This document shows, in pieces, positions 1-10,469 of a stretch of 64,000 bases of DNA (position 1 is its first letter; each line of letters opens with the position of its first letter). The stretch spans positions 62,001 to 126,000 of the forward strand of contig NZ_JNKF01000015.1 of NCBI RefSeq assembly GCF_000702825.1, in the 5' to 3' direction. The stretch comes from Prevotella sp. P6B1 (lineage in GTDB: Bacteria; Bacteroidota; Bacteroidia; Bacteroidales; Bacteroidaceae). The notes below the pieces were generated by a model, which saw only the letters and a list, made by a program, of their open reading frames with translations, had not been told where the DNA came from and searched no databases. The position numbers and the translations under genes are program-made.

Positions 1-2232
1 AGCGCAAACCTCGAGGGTATATGAGCCTGGAGTGATGGCATTGAAGCTGATGCGATTGCCTGGTAGCAGTGTCCACGGTCCGCCAACCTCTTTCAGTCGG
101 TACATGTAATGCAGTTTGTGTTTTTTGCCGTAATTCATGGCCGAAACGTCGATGGAAAAACTGTTTTGGCTGTAGTTCAGGCAGATGGACTCCTGCAACT
201 GCAGATTGCGCTGAAGGATACCACTCTCGTCGCCAGGAACGATATTCTTATTATTTACAGCCAGATTGGTGAACACGATGTGAGCCTGCAGATAGTTGGT
301 GATTTGCTGCTGGCTGCCGATGCGCAGTAAACCATCGGTATAACCTATCACGCAGCATCCGTCTGTGGTCAGGCATGTGGCATCATTATTAAATGTGGCG
401 TTTTCAAGTCCGTCTTCGTCGTAAAAAGGCGTGCAAACAAATTCGTAGGGTGCGTTTGCCTTTTTCGATGTCCGGATATAAGTTAGTCCGTGGTCGGTGC
501 TTGCCCAGATGTTTTGTTTGTTATCAGCGATGATGGCTCTGACGTAGTTGTTGGATAAGCCTTCGTTTTCGGTGAGTGAGTAGAGAGTGTCATTTTTCTC
601 GTCGTAGATGCGAATGCCGGTGCGTGTACCTATCCACACCAGACCGTGTTTATCTTTGTCAAGAGTTGTTACAAATTCGTTGGTCAGTTGCTGGATACAA
701 GGCGTTGGTTTTAAGAATTTTCGCAGGTCGGTTTGATAGATATAGAATCCTGTGCTTGTGCCAATGTACAGTTTGCGCTTTCTGTCACAGTGTAGCGCAG
801 TTATGCTGGTGGTTCTCAAGTCAGAGTTGTCCATCGTTATCCAGCTGTCGCTCCCGTCTTGTCTGAGACAAATCAAACCATTGTTGATGGTGCCAAACCA
901 GAGATTGTTCTGTTCGTCTTCGGCCATGCATCGCATATACACAGCGCGTTTATTAATCTGGTTGTGATATTGCTTTTTGGCGAATCGGTGACCGTCGAAG
1001 CAAAACACGCCGTCGCCATAGGTGCCTACCCATAGATGGCCATTATGGTCGATTAATGAGCAGGTAACCAGATTATTATTCAGCAGGGCGTTTTTCTTGT
1101 TGTAAACGGTCTTCGTGCCGTTGGGGGATAGGCATACGATTCCGTTGCCATCAAATCCCACCCAGATATTACCTTGTTTGTCTTCTGACACACAACTCAC
1201 ATCCTCGTTGTTCTTTAGCGGGGTTAAGTCGAATACATGTGGCGAAAGGTCGGTAAAAGCCGCACCGCGTTTGCTGGTTCCGATCCACATCAGGTTTTGG
1301 GCGTCGCGATAAAAGCAACTGATATGGTTGCTTGGCAGTGTGAACGGATATTCTTCGTTGCGTGTTATCTGTTGTAATTCCTGGCTGTGGGCATTTAGCA
1401 GATAGATGCCCTCATTTTCTGTGCCTATCCATATCCTTCCTTTTTCGTCGTCGGTGAGTGTGGTAAGAATCACGTTTTTCAGCAGATGCAGCGAGGGTAT
1501 GTCTTTCCACTCTTTGGTGGCGTTGATATAACAGCGTAGTTCATCTGAAGCCGAATGGGCCGTATAGAACCACAGTGCGCCTCTGGAGTCTAAATATACT
1601 TGGTGCCATAAGTTGGTGGATAGTTTTATCTGACTGACGTAATTCAGGCAATGCTGCAAGATATCGACTTGATAAAACCTGCCATCATTGGTTAGGATAT
1701 AGGCTTGGTTTCCCCTGGCAGTCAGGCTGAGTATGTTATCGCCAAACTGGTGTGGGATGGTGGTGAGTTCTTGTTTCTTGAAGTCGTAGCGATACAGATA
1801 TTTGGTGGATATGGTCCACAAATTCTGTGCATCATCGGTCATAATCTCTTTGATAGGCTCTTTGATGCCAAGTGCAGATAGTTTTTGGGTGGCATCATCG
1901 GCGATTTTGTCTAAGCACCTGTCGTAGGTGTATAGTTTCTGTATCGTTCTTACCCAAATGGTGCCTTCGGCATCCTCTATGATATAATTGGTGTCGTTAT
2001 TATAGCTGCCCAGTTGGGTTACGGTATATTTCTTAAGCTGGTAGCCATCGTATCTGTCGATGCCATTGCTGGTGGCCATCCACATAAATCCGTATTTATC
2101 CCGGATGATGCTTTTGACGTAATTGTCGGAGAGCCCCGATCTTACATCTATCTTATGAAACATCAGTTGGTTGATGCCAAATGCATGTAGCTGTATTGAA
2201 CCAATGAGTAGTAAAAGAATCAGTTTCTTCAT
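1..2232 (-). CDS. Hybrid two-component system sensor/regulator (partial, N-terminal 744 residues)
   Basis: The frame stays open from the ATG at 2232 to base 1, so the 3' part of the gene lies outside the window. A signal peptide (MKKLILLLLIGSIQLHAFG) is followed by many repeats of the two-component-regulator propeller type, with motifs such as IWVGFDGNG, LWVGTYGDG and VWIGTRTG. The last residues (about YRLKEVGGPWTLLPGNR) look like the start of a Y_Y_Y domain. This is the periplasmic sensor of an HTCS. The family normally continues with a membrane helix, histidine kinase, receiver and AraC-type HTH, none of which can be seen here. It diverges from susC1 at 2480 and is the likely activator of the locus, probably sensing an oligosaccharide product. 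A hybrid regulator is the best fit, but a non-HTCS propeller sensor cannot be excluded. Confidence 0.88.
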   Translation of the reverse strand, partial: MKKLILLLLIGSIQLHAFGINQLMFHKIDVRSGLSDNYVKSIIRDKYGFMWMATSNGIDRYDGYQLKKYTVTQLGSYNNDTNYIIEDAEGTIWVRTIQKLYTYDRCLDKIADDATQKLSALGIKEPIKEIMTDDAQNLWTISTKYLYRYDFKKQELTTIPHQFGDNILSLTARGNQAYILTNDGRFYQVDILQHCLNYVSQIKLSTNLWHQVYLDSRGALWFYTAHSASDELRCYINATKEWKDIPSLHLLKNVILTTLTDDEKGRIWIGTENEGIYLLNAHSQELQQITRNEEYPFTLPSNHISCFYRDAQNLMWIGTSKRGAAFTDLSPHVFDLTPLKNNEDVSCVSEDKQGNIWVGFDGNGIVCLSPNGTKTVYNKKNALLNNNLVTCSLIDHNGHLWVGTYGDGVFCFDGHRFAKKQYHNQINKRAVYMRCMAEDEQNNLWFGTINNGLICLRQDGSDSWITMDNSDLRTTSITALHCDRKRKLYIGTSTGFYIYQTDLRKFLKPTPCIQQLTNEFVTTLDKDKHGLVWIGTRTGIRIYDEKNDTLYSLTENEGLSNNYVRAIIADNKQNIWASTDHGLTYIRTSKKANAPYEFVCTPFYDEDGLENATFNNDATCLTTDGCCVIGYTDGLLRIGSQQQITNYLQAHIVFTNLAVNNKNIVPGDESGILQRNLQLQESICLNYSQNSFSIDVSAMNYGKKHKLHYMYRLKEVGGPWTLLPGNRISFNAITPGSYTLEVCA

Positions 2233-2256
2233 TTCGATTGTTTTATTTATTTGTTG

Positions 2257-2264
2257 CAAAGATA
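2257..2264 (-). promoter_or_regulatory. Putative -7 element of the HTCS gene
   Basis: TATCTTTG on the minus strand matches the Bacteroidetes -7 consensus TAnnTTTG, 25 bases before the ATG at 2232. No convincing -33 TTTG lies about 20 bases upstream. Confidence 0.5.
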
Positions 2265-2407
2265 CTTTTTTTTCTGATTCGAGAGATAAGTTTAGGCAAA
2301 TAATTACGGTTGAGAAACGAAAAAAGAACAGGCAACTTCCTGTTTGTGTTATTTTACTTCCCAAATGTTTCCTCGGCACAAAAGGGATGTTGTTCGAACC
2401 AAACGAG

Positions 2408-2439
2408 TCTGTCGAAAACCCGCAGAATGACTACTTTTG
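2408..2439 (+). promoter_or_regulatory. Putative promoter of the susC1 operon
   Basis: TACTTTTG (2432-2439) matches TAnnTTTG. A one-mismatch -33 element, TCTG (2408-2411), lies exactly 20 bases upstream. The weak -33 suits a promoter that needs an activator. A small inverted repeat, AACAGG (2327-2332) with CCTGTT (2339-2344), lies upstream in the 247-bp divergent region and is a possible but unproven regulator site. Confidence 0.5.
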
Positions 2440-2479
2440 CCAGCGAATTACTAATATCCTAATATTTAATAACAACTTA

Positions 2480-5400
2480 ATGAAAATTAAAAACGGTTTC
2501 TATTTGTGGTGCATCACGGGATTGTTCGCAATCCTGCCCATGGTTTCCTTTGCCCAGAATGGTCAGGTAAAGGGAACCGTCACCGATGCATCGACTGGTG
2601 AGGCGCTTATAGGTGCCTCGGTGTTGGTAAAAGGTACTTCCACAGGAACAATCACCGACATGGATGGTAACTTCACTGTCGATTTGTCGGGTCAGAAGAC
2701 TCTGGTTGTTTCTTTTGTGGGCTACCTGAGTAAAGAGGTGCATGCCGTTAGCGGCAAAAACCTCAGTATCCTGCTCGAGCCCGACTCAAAAGTAGTCGAG
2801 GAACTGGTGGTTATCGGTTACGGACAGCAAAAAAAAGTAACGGTAACAGGTTCGATTGTCAATGTCACTGGCGATGAGCTGCTAAAATCGCCTACGCCGT
2901 CGCTTGGTAACGCCATTGCCGGTAAGCTACCAGGCTTGTCAACGGTGCAGTACTCTGGTGCGCCTGGTGCTGACGATCCTAACATCTTTATTCGTGGACA
3001 AGCTTCGCTTAACGGATCGAACCCATTGATATTGGTTGATGGTGTAGAGCGCAGCTTTACACAGATCGACCCTAACGAGGTGGCTGATATTACCGTACTG
3101 AAGGATGCTTCGGCAACGGCCGTTTATGGTGTGCGTGGTGCTAATGGTGTGATTTTGGTAACCACTAAGCGAGGCGAAGAGGGTAGGACGCATGTGTCGG
3201 CTTCTACCTCATGGGGTTTGCAAACGGTTACCAACTTTATCCAGTTTGCTGATTCATATACATATGCAACTACCTTTAATCGCGGACGCATAACCGATGG
3301 CAGCAATCCCCGTTTCAGCGAGGAGGTAATCAACCACTTCAAAACGCAGGATCAGCCATTGCTTTATCCTAATATCAACTGGATTGATTATGCCATGAAC
3401 GATGTGGCCCTGCAGAGTCAGCACAACATCAGCGTGTCGGGCGGTAACAAGGTGGCACGCTACTTCGTATCGTTAGGTATGCTCGATCAGGATGGTTTGT
3501 TTAAAAACCTGGGCGAAGATCCTAAATCCAACTTCTCATACCAGCGCTATAACTATCGCGCCAATCTGGATCTGAATCTTGGTAAATGGCATCAGCTATC
3601 GGTAAACATTGGTGGACGTGTAGAGAATAAGCGTTCTATCGGTCGTGGCGAGTCTAATCTATTTAACACCCTGATGGACTGCCAGCCATTCTCGGGTGCA
3701 GGTATTGTGGATGGCAAGTGGATAAAGGCCAATCCAACCTATATATCTGAAGAGGATGCAGTAAGCGGCAACGATGGATTGAGCACATTCTATGGTCAGG
3801 GTTATCAGCAGCAAACAACCAATGTGCTGAATGCCGACCTGATTTACAAACTTGATATGGGATTCCTTACCCGTGGTCTTGATTTCCGCATTAAGGGTTC
3901 GTATAACTCTACCTATTATCATAGTAAGGACCGTACAGCCGGACAGCCTGCCAGCTTTATGCCTATTGTGAAGGAGGATGGCAGTATTGCACTGCAGCGT
4001 AAGGGCGACTATTGGAACTTGGGCTACAACGAGTCGAGCTGGCCCGACCGTAACTGGTATTTCGAAACCAGCTTTAATTACAGTCGCAGTTTTGGCATGC
4101 ATAATGTGTCGGCTCTGTTGCTTTACAACCAGTCAAAATCATATTATCCCTGGGATAGTCAGAACAGTATGTACATTTCAATTCCTAAGGGATATGTGGG
4201 TTTGGTAGCTCGTGCCACTTACGATTACAACCATCGTTATATGCTTGATTTGAATATGGGCTATAATGGCTCGGAGAATTTTGCTAAAGGAAAACGTTAC
4301 GGTGTATTCCCTTCTGCATCGGCTGGTTGGACTATTTCTGAAGAGAAGTTCTGGAAGCCTCTGCTGCCTGTCATTTCATACCTTAAGCTGCGTGCATCTA
4401 TTGGTACTGTAGGTAACGATAACTGTCAGGGCTACCGATTCCTTTATCTGCCTGCCGCTTGGAAGATTACCGATGGCTATTATAACAATCCTGGCGATTT
4501 TGGTGGTTACAATTTCGGTACCACCAACACCCGCTTCCTGAATGTGGCTCGCGAGTATTCTTCGGCATCGCCCGATGTTACCTGGGAAACAGCTGTTAAA
4601 CAGAACTATGGTTTCGACATGAAACTGTGGAATAATCGTATCAGCATAGGTTTCGATTATTTCTACGAGGATCGTAAGGATATCCTGATTAACAACGAGA
4701 CTATGATTCAGGCGCCTACCGCTCTGCGCCCATCGTATATTAACTACGGTAGAGTAAAGAACCATGGTTACGAAGTGACGCTGAAGTATGCCGACAAGCT
4801 GAGCGATGATGTGCGATTGGAGATTTCGGCATCGATGGCTTACTCTAAGAATAAGATTATTGAGCAGGCCGAGATTAAGCGTGCCGACAAGCTGGTAAAG
4901 GCCAATAGCTATATGGGCAAGCAGCTGGGACTGACAGAGGACACTAAGGTGTCGCCCGACTGGACTTACTACACAGGTCATAGCATTGGTGAGCGCAAGG
5001 GCTACCTGTTCTTCGATTTCTATCAGAAAGGCATTACCGAGGAACAGTATATGCAGGCTTACGGTCAGCCTTTGCCCACACAGCTGGTTAACGATCTGAA
5101 AGATGGCGATGCGGTGTATGTGGATATTGATGGCGATGGCATAATTTCGGAAGAGTACGACCAGATGTTCTTAGGTACTACCGACCGTCCTGACTACACC
5201 TTCTCGCTGAATTGCAATCTGGAGTATAAGAACTTTGATTTTACCATGCTATGGGTGGCTGCAACCAATGTTACACGTAACCTCGATGGCGTTTATCGTC
5301 AGCCTTTTGGTCAGCAGTATCACTCATCTCTCCTCCAGTGGGTGGCCGATAATACTTGGACCGAGGAGAATACCAATGCCAAGTTGCCACGTGTCACCTT

Positions 5401-5674
5401 TGTCAACGAGAAACAGAACCAGTGTTTCTCAAACCTGTGGGATTACGATTCCAAGTATCTGCGACTGAAGAATGTAGAGATTGGCTACACCATCCGTCAT
5501 CCGCGTTGGTTCAAGAGCTTGAGTAGTGCCCGTATTTATCTTAATGGTACCAATCTGCTCACCTTCTCGCCCTTCAAGGCTAACGATCCTGAAAATATGG
5601 GTGGTGGTTATCTGCAGTATATCAAGTACCCTATTCTGCGAGTATATAACTTAGGTGTGAAACTAAATTTCTAA
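2480..5674 (+). CDS. SusC-like TonB-dependent outer-membrane transporter (first of tandem pair)
   Basis: This 1064-residue protein is a SusC/RagA transporter that, with its SusD partner, imports glycan fragments across the outer membrane. After the signal peptide (ending FAQ, residue 25) comes a carboxypeptidase-regulatory-like domain (about 26-115, GTVTDASTGEALIGASV), the Ser/Thr-poor TonB-box region VVEELVVIGYG, a plug (DGVERSFTQIDPNEVADITV) and a 22-strand-type barrel ending in an aromatic-rich strand, YNLGVKLNF. The ATG at 2480 is chosen because it begins the signal peptide; the frame is open further upstream, but that would run into the divergent gene. It is followed after 6 bases by susD1. 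The substrate is inferred from the downstream GH26, GH59 and GH27 enzymes to be a galactosylated mannan. Confidence 0.95.
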   Translation: MKIKNGFYLWCITGLFAILPMVSFAQNGQVKGTVTDASTGEALIGASVLVKGTSTGTITDMDGNFTVDLSGQKTLVVSFVGYLSKEVHAVSGKNLSILLEPDSKVVEELVVIGYGQQKKVTVTGSIVNVTGDELLKSPTPSLGNAIAGKLPGLSTVQYSGAPGADDPNIFIRGQASLNGSNPLILVDGVERSFTQIDPNEVADITVLKDASATAVYGVRGANGVILVTTKRGEEGRTHVSASTSWGLQTVTNFIQFADSYTYATTFNRGRITDGSNPRFSEEVINHFKTQDQPLLYPNINWIDYAMNDVALQSQHNISVSGGNKVARYFVSLGMLDQDGLFKNLGEDPKSNFSYQRYNYRANLDLNLGKWHQLSVNIGGRVENKRSIGRGESNLFNTLMDCQPFSGAGIVDGKWIKANPTYISEEDAVSGNDGLSTFYGQGYQQQTTNVLNADLIYKLDMGFLTRGLDFRIKGSYNSTYYHSKDRTAGQPASFMPIVKEDGSIALQRKGDYWNLGYNESSWPDRNWYFETSFNYSRSFGMHNVSALLLYNQSKSYYPWDSQNSMYISIPKGYVGLVARATYDYNHRYMLDLNMGYNGSENFAKGKRYGVFPSASAGWTISEEKFWKPLLPVISYLKLRASIGTVGNDNCQGYRFLYLPAAWKITDGYYNNPGDFGGYNFGTTNTRFLNVAREYSSASPDVTWETAVKQNYGFDMKLWNNRISIGFDYFYEDRKDILINNETMIQAPTALRPSYINYGRVKNHGYEVTLKYADKLSDDVRLEISASMAYSKNKIIEQAEIKRADKLVKANSYMGKQLGLTEDTKVSPDWTYYTGHSIGERKGYLFFDFYQKGITEEQYMQAYGQPLPTQLVNDLKDGDAVYVDIDGDGIISEEYDQMFLGTTDRPDYTFSLNCNLEYKNFDFTMLWVAATNVTRNLDGVYRQPFGQQYHSSLLQWVADNTWTEENTNAKLPRVTFVNEKQNQCFSNLWDYDSKYLRLKNVEIGYTIRHPRWFKSLSSARIYLNGTNLLTFSPFKANDPENMGGGYLQYIKYPILRVYNLGVKLNF

Positions 5675-5680
5675 TAATCA

Positions 5681-7657
5681 ATGAAAAAAATATATGCAAT
5701 CATTATAACAGCCTCGTTTGCTGCCATGCCAATGCTTACCACATCGTGTGTTGATGAGGTAACGGTGGGCGATGCCTTCCTTGACAAAGCCAAGGGCGAG
5801 GATGTGAATCAGGACCTGATTTTCTCGAAGAAGGTCTATACAGAATACCTGTTGTGGCAGTGTTACGAAGGTTTGTACTGTCCGTTCAAGAATTGCTACA
5901 GCCTGAATGCCGGCGTGATGGAGTCGCTGTCGGATATCATGCATTCCGAGTTAGGTTGGGACGACGTGGGGCGCGAGTTCTATACCGGTCATCTGAGTGC
6001 AGCCAATGCCAATCCAGGTTGGGTGCAGAGTCGTTTTGCCTTCATCTCGCAGGGCGGTATCCAGAACATGAGCAACCAGTCAAAGCGTTCTATCTGGAAC
6101 TGCGTGCGCGATTGCGAACTGCTGATAGATAATGTGGACCAAGTGCCCGATATGACCAACGACGAGAAGGCCCGTTTCAAGGCAGAGGCCAAGGTGATAC
6201 TGGCTTCGAAGTATCTGGATGGCATCCGCCATTTTGGTGCCCTGCCAATCGTGGACCATGCCTTTAAAGGCGAGGACCAGATGGAGAGCGGACGTGCTAC
6301 ATTGGAAGAGACTGTGGCCTTTGCCGTAAACCTCATTGATGAGGCTGTGGCCGAGCCCAACCTGCCTTGGAACCTTACTGATACCGAGATTGCTACTTGG
6401 GAAGGACGTGTTACCAAAGCATCGGCTCTGGGTCTGAAGGCTAAGTTGCTCAACTATGTGGCCAGTCCTATCTTTAATAGCGATAAGCCTTATTGCACTG
6501 CCGATCCTCAGGATGCCGTCGAGGCTCGTCAGGTGTGGTATGGTAACTACGACGCTCAGCGCTGGCAGGCTGTGGTTGATGCTTGCGAGGAGTTCTTTAA
6601 GATGAACAGCGCCAATGGCAACTATTACCAACTGATTACATCGGCCGATAACACCGAAGAGGGCTACCGTCTGGCTTTCCGCAAGGCCTACCGTAGTCGC
6701 AACAATCGCGAGGCGCTGCTCTCTATTCACGACCGTGTATATATGAAGGAGTGGGACCAGTGCCCAGCTAACGTATGGCACTCGGGCGCCATTGCTGCCA
6801 CACTCGACTGGATGGAGATGTTCCCTTGGGCCAATGGTAAGAACTATGATGGTCAGAAATACTACAATCAGAAGCCTGCACAGGTTGATATCTTTGAGAA
6901 TCGCGATCCACGTTTGTACGAGTCGATGCTGGTACAGAAGAAGGATTACAAATACCAGATGTATGGACCCTCAAACCCTGTGCAGTTGTGGGAGGGTGGC
7001 GAGTTTATCGTAACCGGTTCAACAGGTTGGAACTGTCGTCCTCACGGATTTGCCACTTATAAGTACGTACTCGATTTAGGTTCCGACGATCAGGGCGGAC
7101 AGGGTATTATCGACGACGAGCCCGTGCAGTTTGCCTATATGCGTCTGGCCGAACTCTATCTGATTTATGCCGAGGCTTTGGCCGAAACAGGCAAGCTTAC
7201 CGAGGCCATCCAGCAGCTGAACATTGTGCGTGCCCGTGTGGGATTACCCGATATCGCCGCTGCCAACCCAGAGCTCTCGCTTACCTCTAACAAAGATAAT
7301 CTGATAAAGGAGATTATGCGCGAGCGTGCCTGTGAGCTGGGATTCGAGTTCGAGAGTCGTTTCCACGATATGAACCGCCGCAAGATGGCTGCCGACTTTG
7401 TAAAGCCCCTGCGTGGCATGAAGATTTACCGAATTGACGATGCTGGTAATCGTGTGGAGCGCAAGTGGAACCCCGATACGGAGCCATTTCCTACCAAGTT
7501 CGAGTATGTGCCTTACGCCATCAGCGAGAAGACCGGCAATGCGCGATTTGTATGGAGCCACCCCGAAGCTTGGTCGAACAAATGGTTCTTGGCACCACTG
7601 CCACCCGATGAGATTAATAAGAATTACGGATTGACTCAGAATCCTGGTTGGAACTAA
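5681..7657 (+). CDS. SusD-like glycan-binding lipoprotein (pair 1)
   Basis: This 658-residue SusD/RagB family lipoprotein sits 6 bases behind susC1. A lipoprotein signal is visible (MLTTSC, Cys at about 23), so it is exported to the outer-membrane surface, where SusD proteins cap the SusC barrel. The SusD C-terminal region is recognisable from MRLAELYLIYAEA, IVRARVGLP, the RERACELGFE stretch and the ending PPDEINKNYGLTQNPGWN, which is typical of the family. At 658 residues it is longer than common SusDs (about 520-580). It probably forms a complex with the susC1 product. Confidence 0.95.
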   Translation: MKKIYAIIITASFAAMPMLTTSCVDEVTVGDAFLDKAKGEDVNQDLIFSKKVYTEYLLWQCYEGLYCPFKNCYSLNAGVMESLSDIMHSELGWDDVGREFYTGHLSAANANPGWVQSRFAFISQGGIQNMSNQSKRSIWNCVRDCELLIDNVDQVPDMTNDEKARFKAEAKVILASKYLDGIRHFGALPIVDHAFKGEDQMESGRATLEETVAFAVNLIDEAVAEPNLPWNLTDTEIATWEGRVTKASALGLKAKLLNYVASPIFNSDKPYCTADPQDAVEARQVWYGNYDAQRWQAVVDACEEFFKMNSANGNYYQLITSADNTEEGYRLAFRKAYRSRNNREALLSIHDRVYMKEWDQCPANVWHSGAIAATLDWMEMFPWANGKNYDGQKYYNQKPAQVDIFENRDPRLYESMLVQKKDYKYQMYGPSNPVQLWEGGEFIVTGSTGWNCRPHGFATYKYVLDLGSDDQGGQGIIDDEPVQFAYMRLAELYLIYAEALAETGKLTEAIQQLNIVRARVGLPDIAAANPELSLTSNKDNLIKEIMRERACELGFEFESRFHDMNRRKMAADFVKPLRGMKIYRIDDAGNRVERKWNPDTEPFPTKFEYVPYAISEKTGNARFVWSHPEAWSNKWFLAPLPPDEINKNYGLTQNPGWN

Positions 7658-7675
7658 TAAACGATATTGAATAAT

Positions 7676-10450
7676 ATGAATAACAAGATATTGCTAAAAT
7701 CAATGGTGTTCACGGCGTGCCTGATGCCTATGGCATTGCCTGTTGGAGCACAAAGCGTGGCTAACGATAATGCCAAACTCTCAACCATCGCATCGCACAC
7801 TATCTCGGGCGACGAGTTGCAGAAGACAGCTGCCACCACCCTGAAGGAGGCTTTGTACGGACGCCTGTTAGGATTAACCGTGCTGAACAATGGCAAGTTC
7901 GTTGGCGATGCCGATGCAGGAGCCATATTTAATATCCGTGGTACACAGACTACCAGTGAGAATAATGTGCTGATACTGGTTGATGGTATCAAGCGTTCTA
8001 TCGATTATCTGACTGTAGATGAGATTGAATCGGTAACAGTACTGCGCGATGGTGCTGCTACGGCTATTTACGGCTACGAAGGACTGAATGGTGCCATACT
8101 CATTAAAACAAAGCGTGGTGCCGATAAGAAACTTGCTGTGCAGGTGGGGTACAACCATAAAATTGTGTTCGACCCTAAGACTGCCGACTTCGTTAATGCA
8201 GCCACTTATGCCAAGGCTATGAACCAGGCCCGACTGAATGATGGTTTGCAGCCCATGTATAACCAGACCGAGTTGGATGCTTTTGCCAACCAGAGCGCAC
8301 CTTATTATTATCCACAGGTTGACTGGAAAGATGAGGCGTTGAAGAAGATGGGATCGGAAAACCGTATTAATCTGGCCCTTAACGGTGGCAATCAGCGCCT
8401 GAAGTTCTTCTCGTTCATCGACTATACCGACTGTCGTGGATTGCTGAAGGATACCAAGCAGGCCGACTACAACTCACAGCTCAAGTACTCAAAGGCCAAT
8501 ATCCGCACCAATATCGATGCCGAACTGACCAAGACTACCACCATGCAGGTAAATCTGCTGGGCTCGTTTGTAGAGACTAACCGTCCGGCAGGCGTGTCGG
8601 CCGATGATGTGTTCGATATGTTCTATCGTGTGCCGTCATCGGCATTCCCTATCACCAATCATCCTGATGGCGACCTGGCTGGTATCTGGGGTGGAAACAC
8701 CACTTATGGCACCAACAATGTAATTGCACAGATACAGGCTTCGGGATTCCGTAAGTCGCACTCGCGCCTGTTTCAGGGCGATATCACCTTGCGCCAGGAC
8801 CTGGGTGCGCTGCTTAAAGGCTTGTCGGCTTCAGCTCGTTTTGGTTATAACAACTATTCGCAGATTTTCGAGGATAATACCACGGGATTTATGTATGGCT
8901 ACGAGCGATACACCTTTGATGCTGATGGAAACGTGAACGGACTGACCACCTACAAGGCTGGCGACAAGACCGACAACACCTCGTTCAACTACTGGCAGAA
9001 TCAGCATCAGCGTTCTTCGTACCTGTCGATCTCTGCCGATTATCAGACCCAGTTTACCGGCAACGATCATTTTGCTGCTTCGCTCATGTGGAATCAGCAG
9101 AACGAGACACCTAACGGACAGTATCTTACCTTTAACCGCATGAACTGGATTGCCAGCGTGCATTACGACCTCAATAACAAGTATGTGGCCGATCTTACAT
9201 TGGCTGCTAATGGTAGCAACCGCTCATATCCAGAAAAGTGGTCGTTCTCGCCAGCACTATCTTTGGGTTATATCTTTGCTGATAATGATGAGAACCGTGT
9301 CTTGAACTATGGCAAACTTCGCCTCTCGGGTGCTATCCGCCATTTAGACTATGTGCCCATCAACGGCATCTGGCTCGAGAATTATAATGGTGGCGGTGGC
9401 GATTATTACTTTGGTGCCGGTAATGGCTACCAGACATGGGGTACCTTCATCTCTTATCAGCCTACTACCGACTTTAAGCTCGAAACTGCATATCAGTTTA
9501 ATATCGGTGCCGATCTGCGCCTGTTGAAGGGGCTCGACCTCACTATCGATGGTTATTATAACTACCGCGATAACATCCTGCTTTCGGGCGATGGACTCAT
9601 CTCATCGGTGGTTGGTATCCCCTCTGGCTTTGTTAACTGGGGCCGTGTGGCCAGCTATGGTGTAGAGGTTGGCGCCAACTGGATTCAGAAACTGGGTAAG
9701 GACCTACAGCTGAATCTGGGCGGACAGTTCACTTGGGGCCGTAACCGCATCAGCCGTACCATCGAAAATGTGGCTTACGATTACCTCTCGGCTGTCGACG
9801 GTCGTGTAAACCAGGCATGGGGCTTAGAGGTTCTTGGATTCTTCAGCGACGAGGCCGATATCGCCAACTCGCCCCAGCAGGAGTTTGATAACTGCAAGCC
9901 TGGCGACTTTAAGTACAAGGATCAGAATGGCGATGGTGTCATCAATGAGAACGATGTAGTAAAGATGGGCTATAGCACTTCGGTGCCTGAACTGAACTAT
10001 GCCATCAACGTAGGTCTCAAAGCAGGGAACTTCGGATTCAACGCCCTGTTGCAGGGTGCAGGCATGTTTACCCGTTATATGGGTGCCACAGGTGTATGGA
10101 CACCTATGATGAATGGTGCCAACCTGACACAAGATTATTACGATAACTGTTGGGACAATAGTAACAACCCGCAGTACCCCCGACTCACATCGCAGGCTAA
10201 TAACAACAACTACCGCGCCAACAGCGTGTGGTGGAAAAACGTCAACTTCCTGAAGTTGCGCAACTGCGAGGTGTACTATATGTTGCCACAGTCTCTTATT
10301 TCAAAGATCAGACTATCGCAGTGTAAGGTTTTTGTGAAGGGCGAGAATCTGCTCGACTTCAGCAACGTAGAGCAACTCGATGCCGAAACCATGTCAACCG
10401 GTTATCCTATCATGAAGACCGTCAGCGTAGGTGCATCATTATCATTCTAA
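7676..10450 (+). CDS. SusC-like TonB-dependent transporter lacking the N-terminal extension (pair 2)
   Basis: This 924-residue SusC family protein starts at the ATG at 7676; a TTG three codons earlier is a less likely start. After a signal peptide (ending VGAQ) the sequence goes almost directly into the plug: ISGDELQKTAATTLKEAL, then FNIRGTQTTSENNVLILVDG and VTVLRDGAATAIYGYEG. The carboxypeptidase-like domain and the VVIGYG-type TonB box present in susC1 are missing. The barrel seems complete and ends MKTVSVGASLSF. An insertion-like Asp-rich motif, DQNGDGVINENDVV, resembles a calcium-binding loop common in SusC proteins. It lies 18 bases after susD1 and is followed by its own SusD after 19 bases. 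How it couples to TonB is unclear. Confidence 0.93.
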   Translation: MNNKILLKSMVFTACLMPMALPVGAQSVANDNAKLSTIASHTISGDELQKTAATTLKEALYGRLLGLTVLNNGKFVGDADAGAIFNIRGTQTTSENNVLILVDGIKRSIDYLTVDEIESVTVLRDGAATAIYGYEGLNGAILIKTKRGADKKLAVQVGYNHKIVFDPKTADFVNAATYAKAMNQARLNDGLQPMYNQTELDAFANQSAPYYYPQVDWKDEALKKMGSENRINLALNGGNQRLKFFSFIDYTDCRGLLKDTKQADYNSQLKYSKANIRTNIDAELTKTTTMQVNLLGSFVETNRPAGVSADDVFDMFYRVPSSAFPITNHPDGDLAGIWGGNTTYGTNNVIAQIQASGFRKSHSRLFQGDITLRQDLGALLKGLSASARFGYNNYSQIFEDNTTGFMYGYERYTFDADGNVNGLTTYKAGDKTDNTSFNYWQNQHQRSSYLSISADYQTQFTGNDHFAASLMWNQQNETPNGQYLTFNRMNWIASVHYDLNNKYVADLTLAANGSNRSYPEKWSFSPALSLGYIFADNDENRVLNYGKLRLSGAIRHLDYVPINGIWLENYNGGGGDYYFGAGNGYQTWGTFISYQPTTDFKLETAYQFNIGADLRLLKGLDLTIDGYYNYRDNILLSGDGLISSVVGIPSGFVNWGRVASYGVEVGANWIQKLGKDLQLNLGGQFTWGRNRISRTIENVAYDYLSAVDGRVNQAWGLEVLGFFSDEADIANSPQQEFDNCKPGDFKYKDQNGDGVINENDVVKMGYSTSVPELNYAINVGLKAGNFGFNALLQGAGMFTRYMGATGVWTPMMNGANLTQDYYDNCWDNSNNPQYPRLTSQANNNNYRANSVWWKNVNFLKLRNCEVYYMLPQSLISKIRLSQCKVFVKGENLLDFSNVEQLDAETMSTGYPIMKTVSVGASLSF

Positions 10451-10469
10451 TTTTAAAACCGATACAATT

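Noticed and set aside
2171..2479. Open frame extending susC1 upstream by about 100 residues
   Set aside because: It overlaps the start of the divergent HTCS gene and the promoter region; the signal peptide starts at the ATG at 2480.
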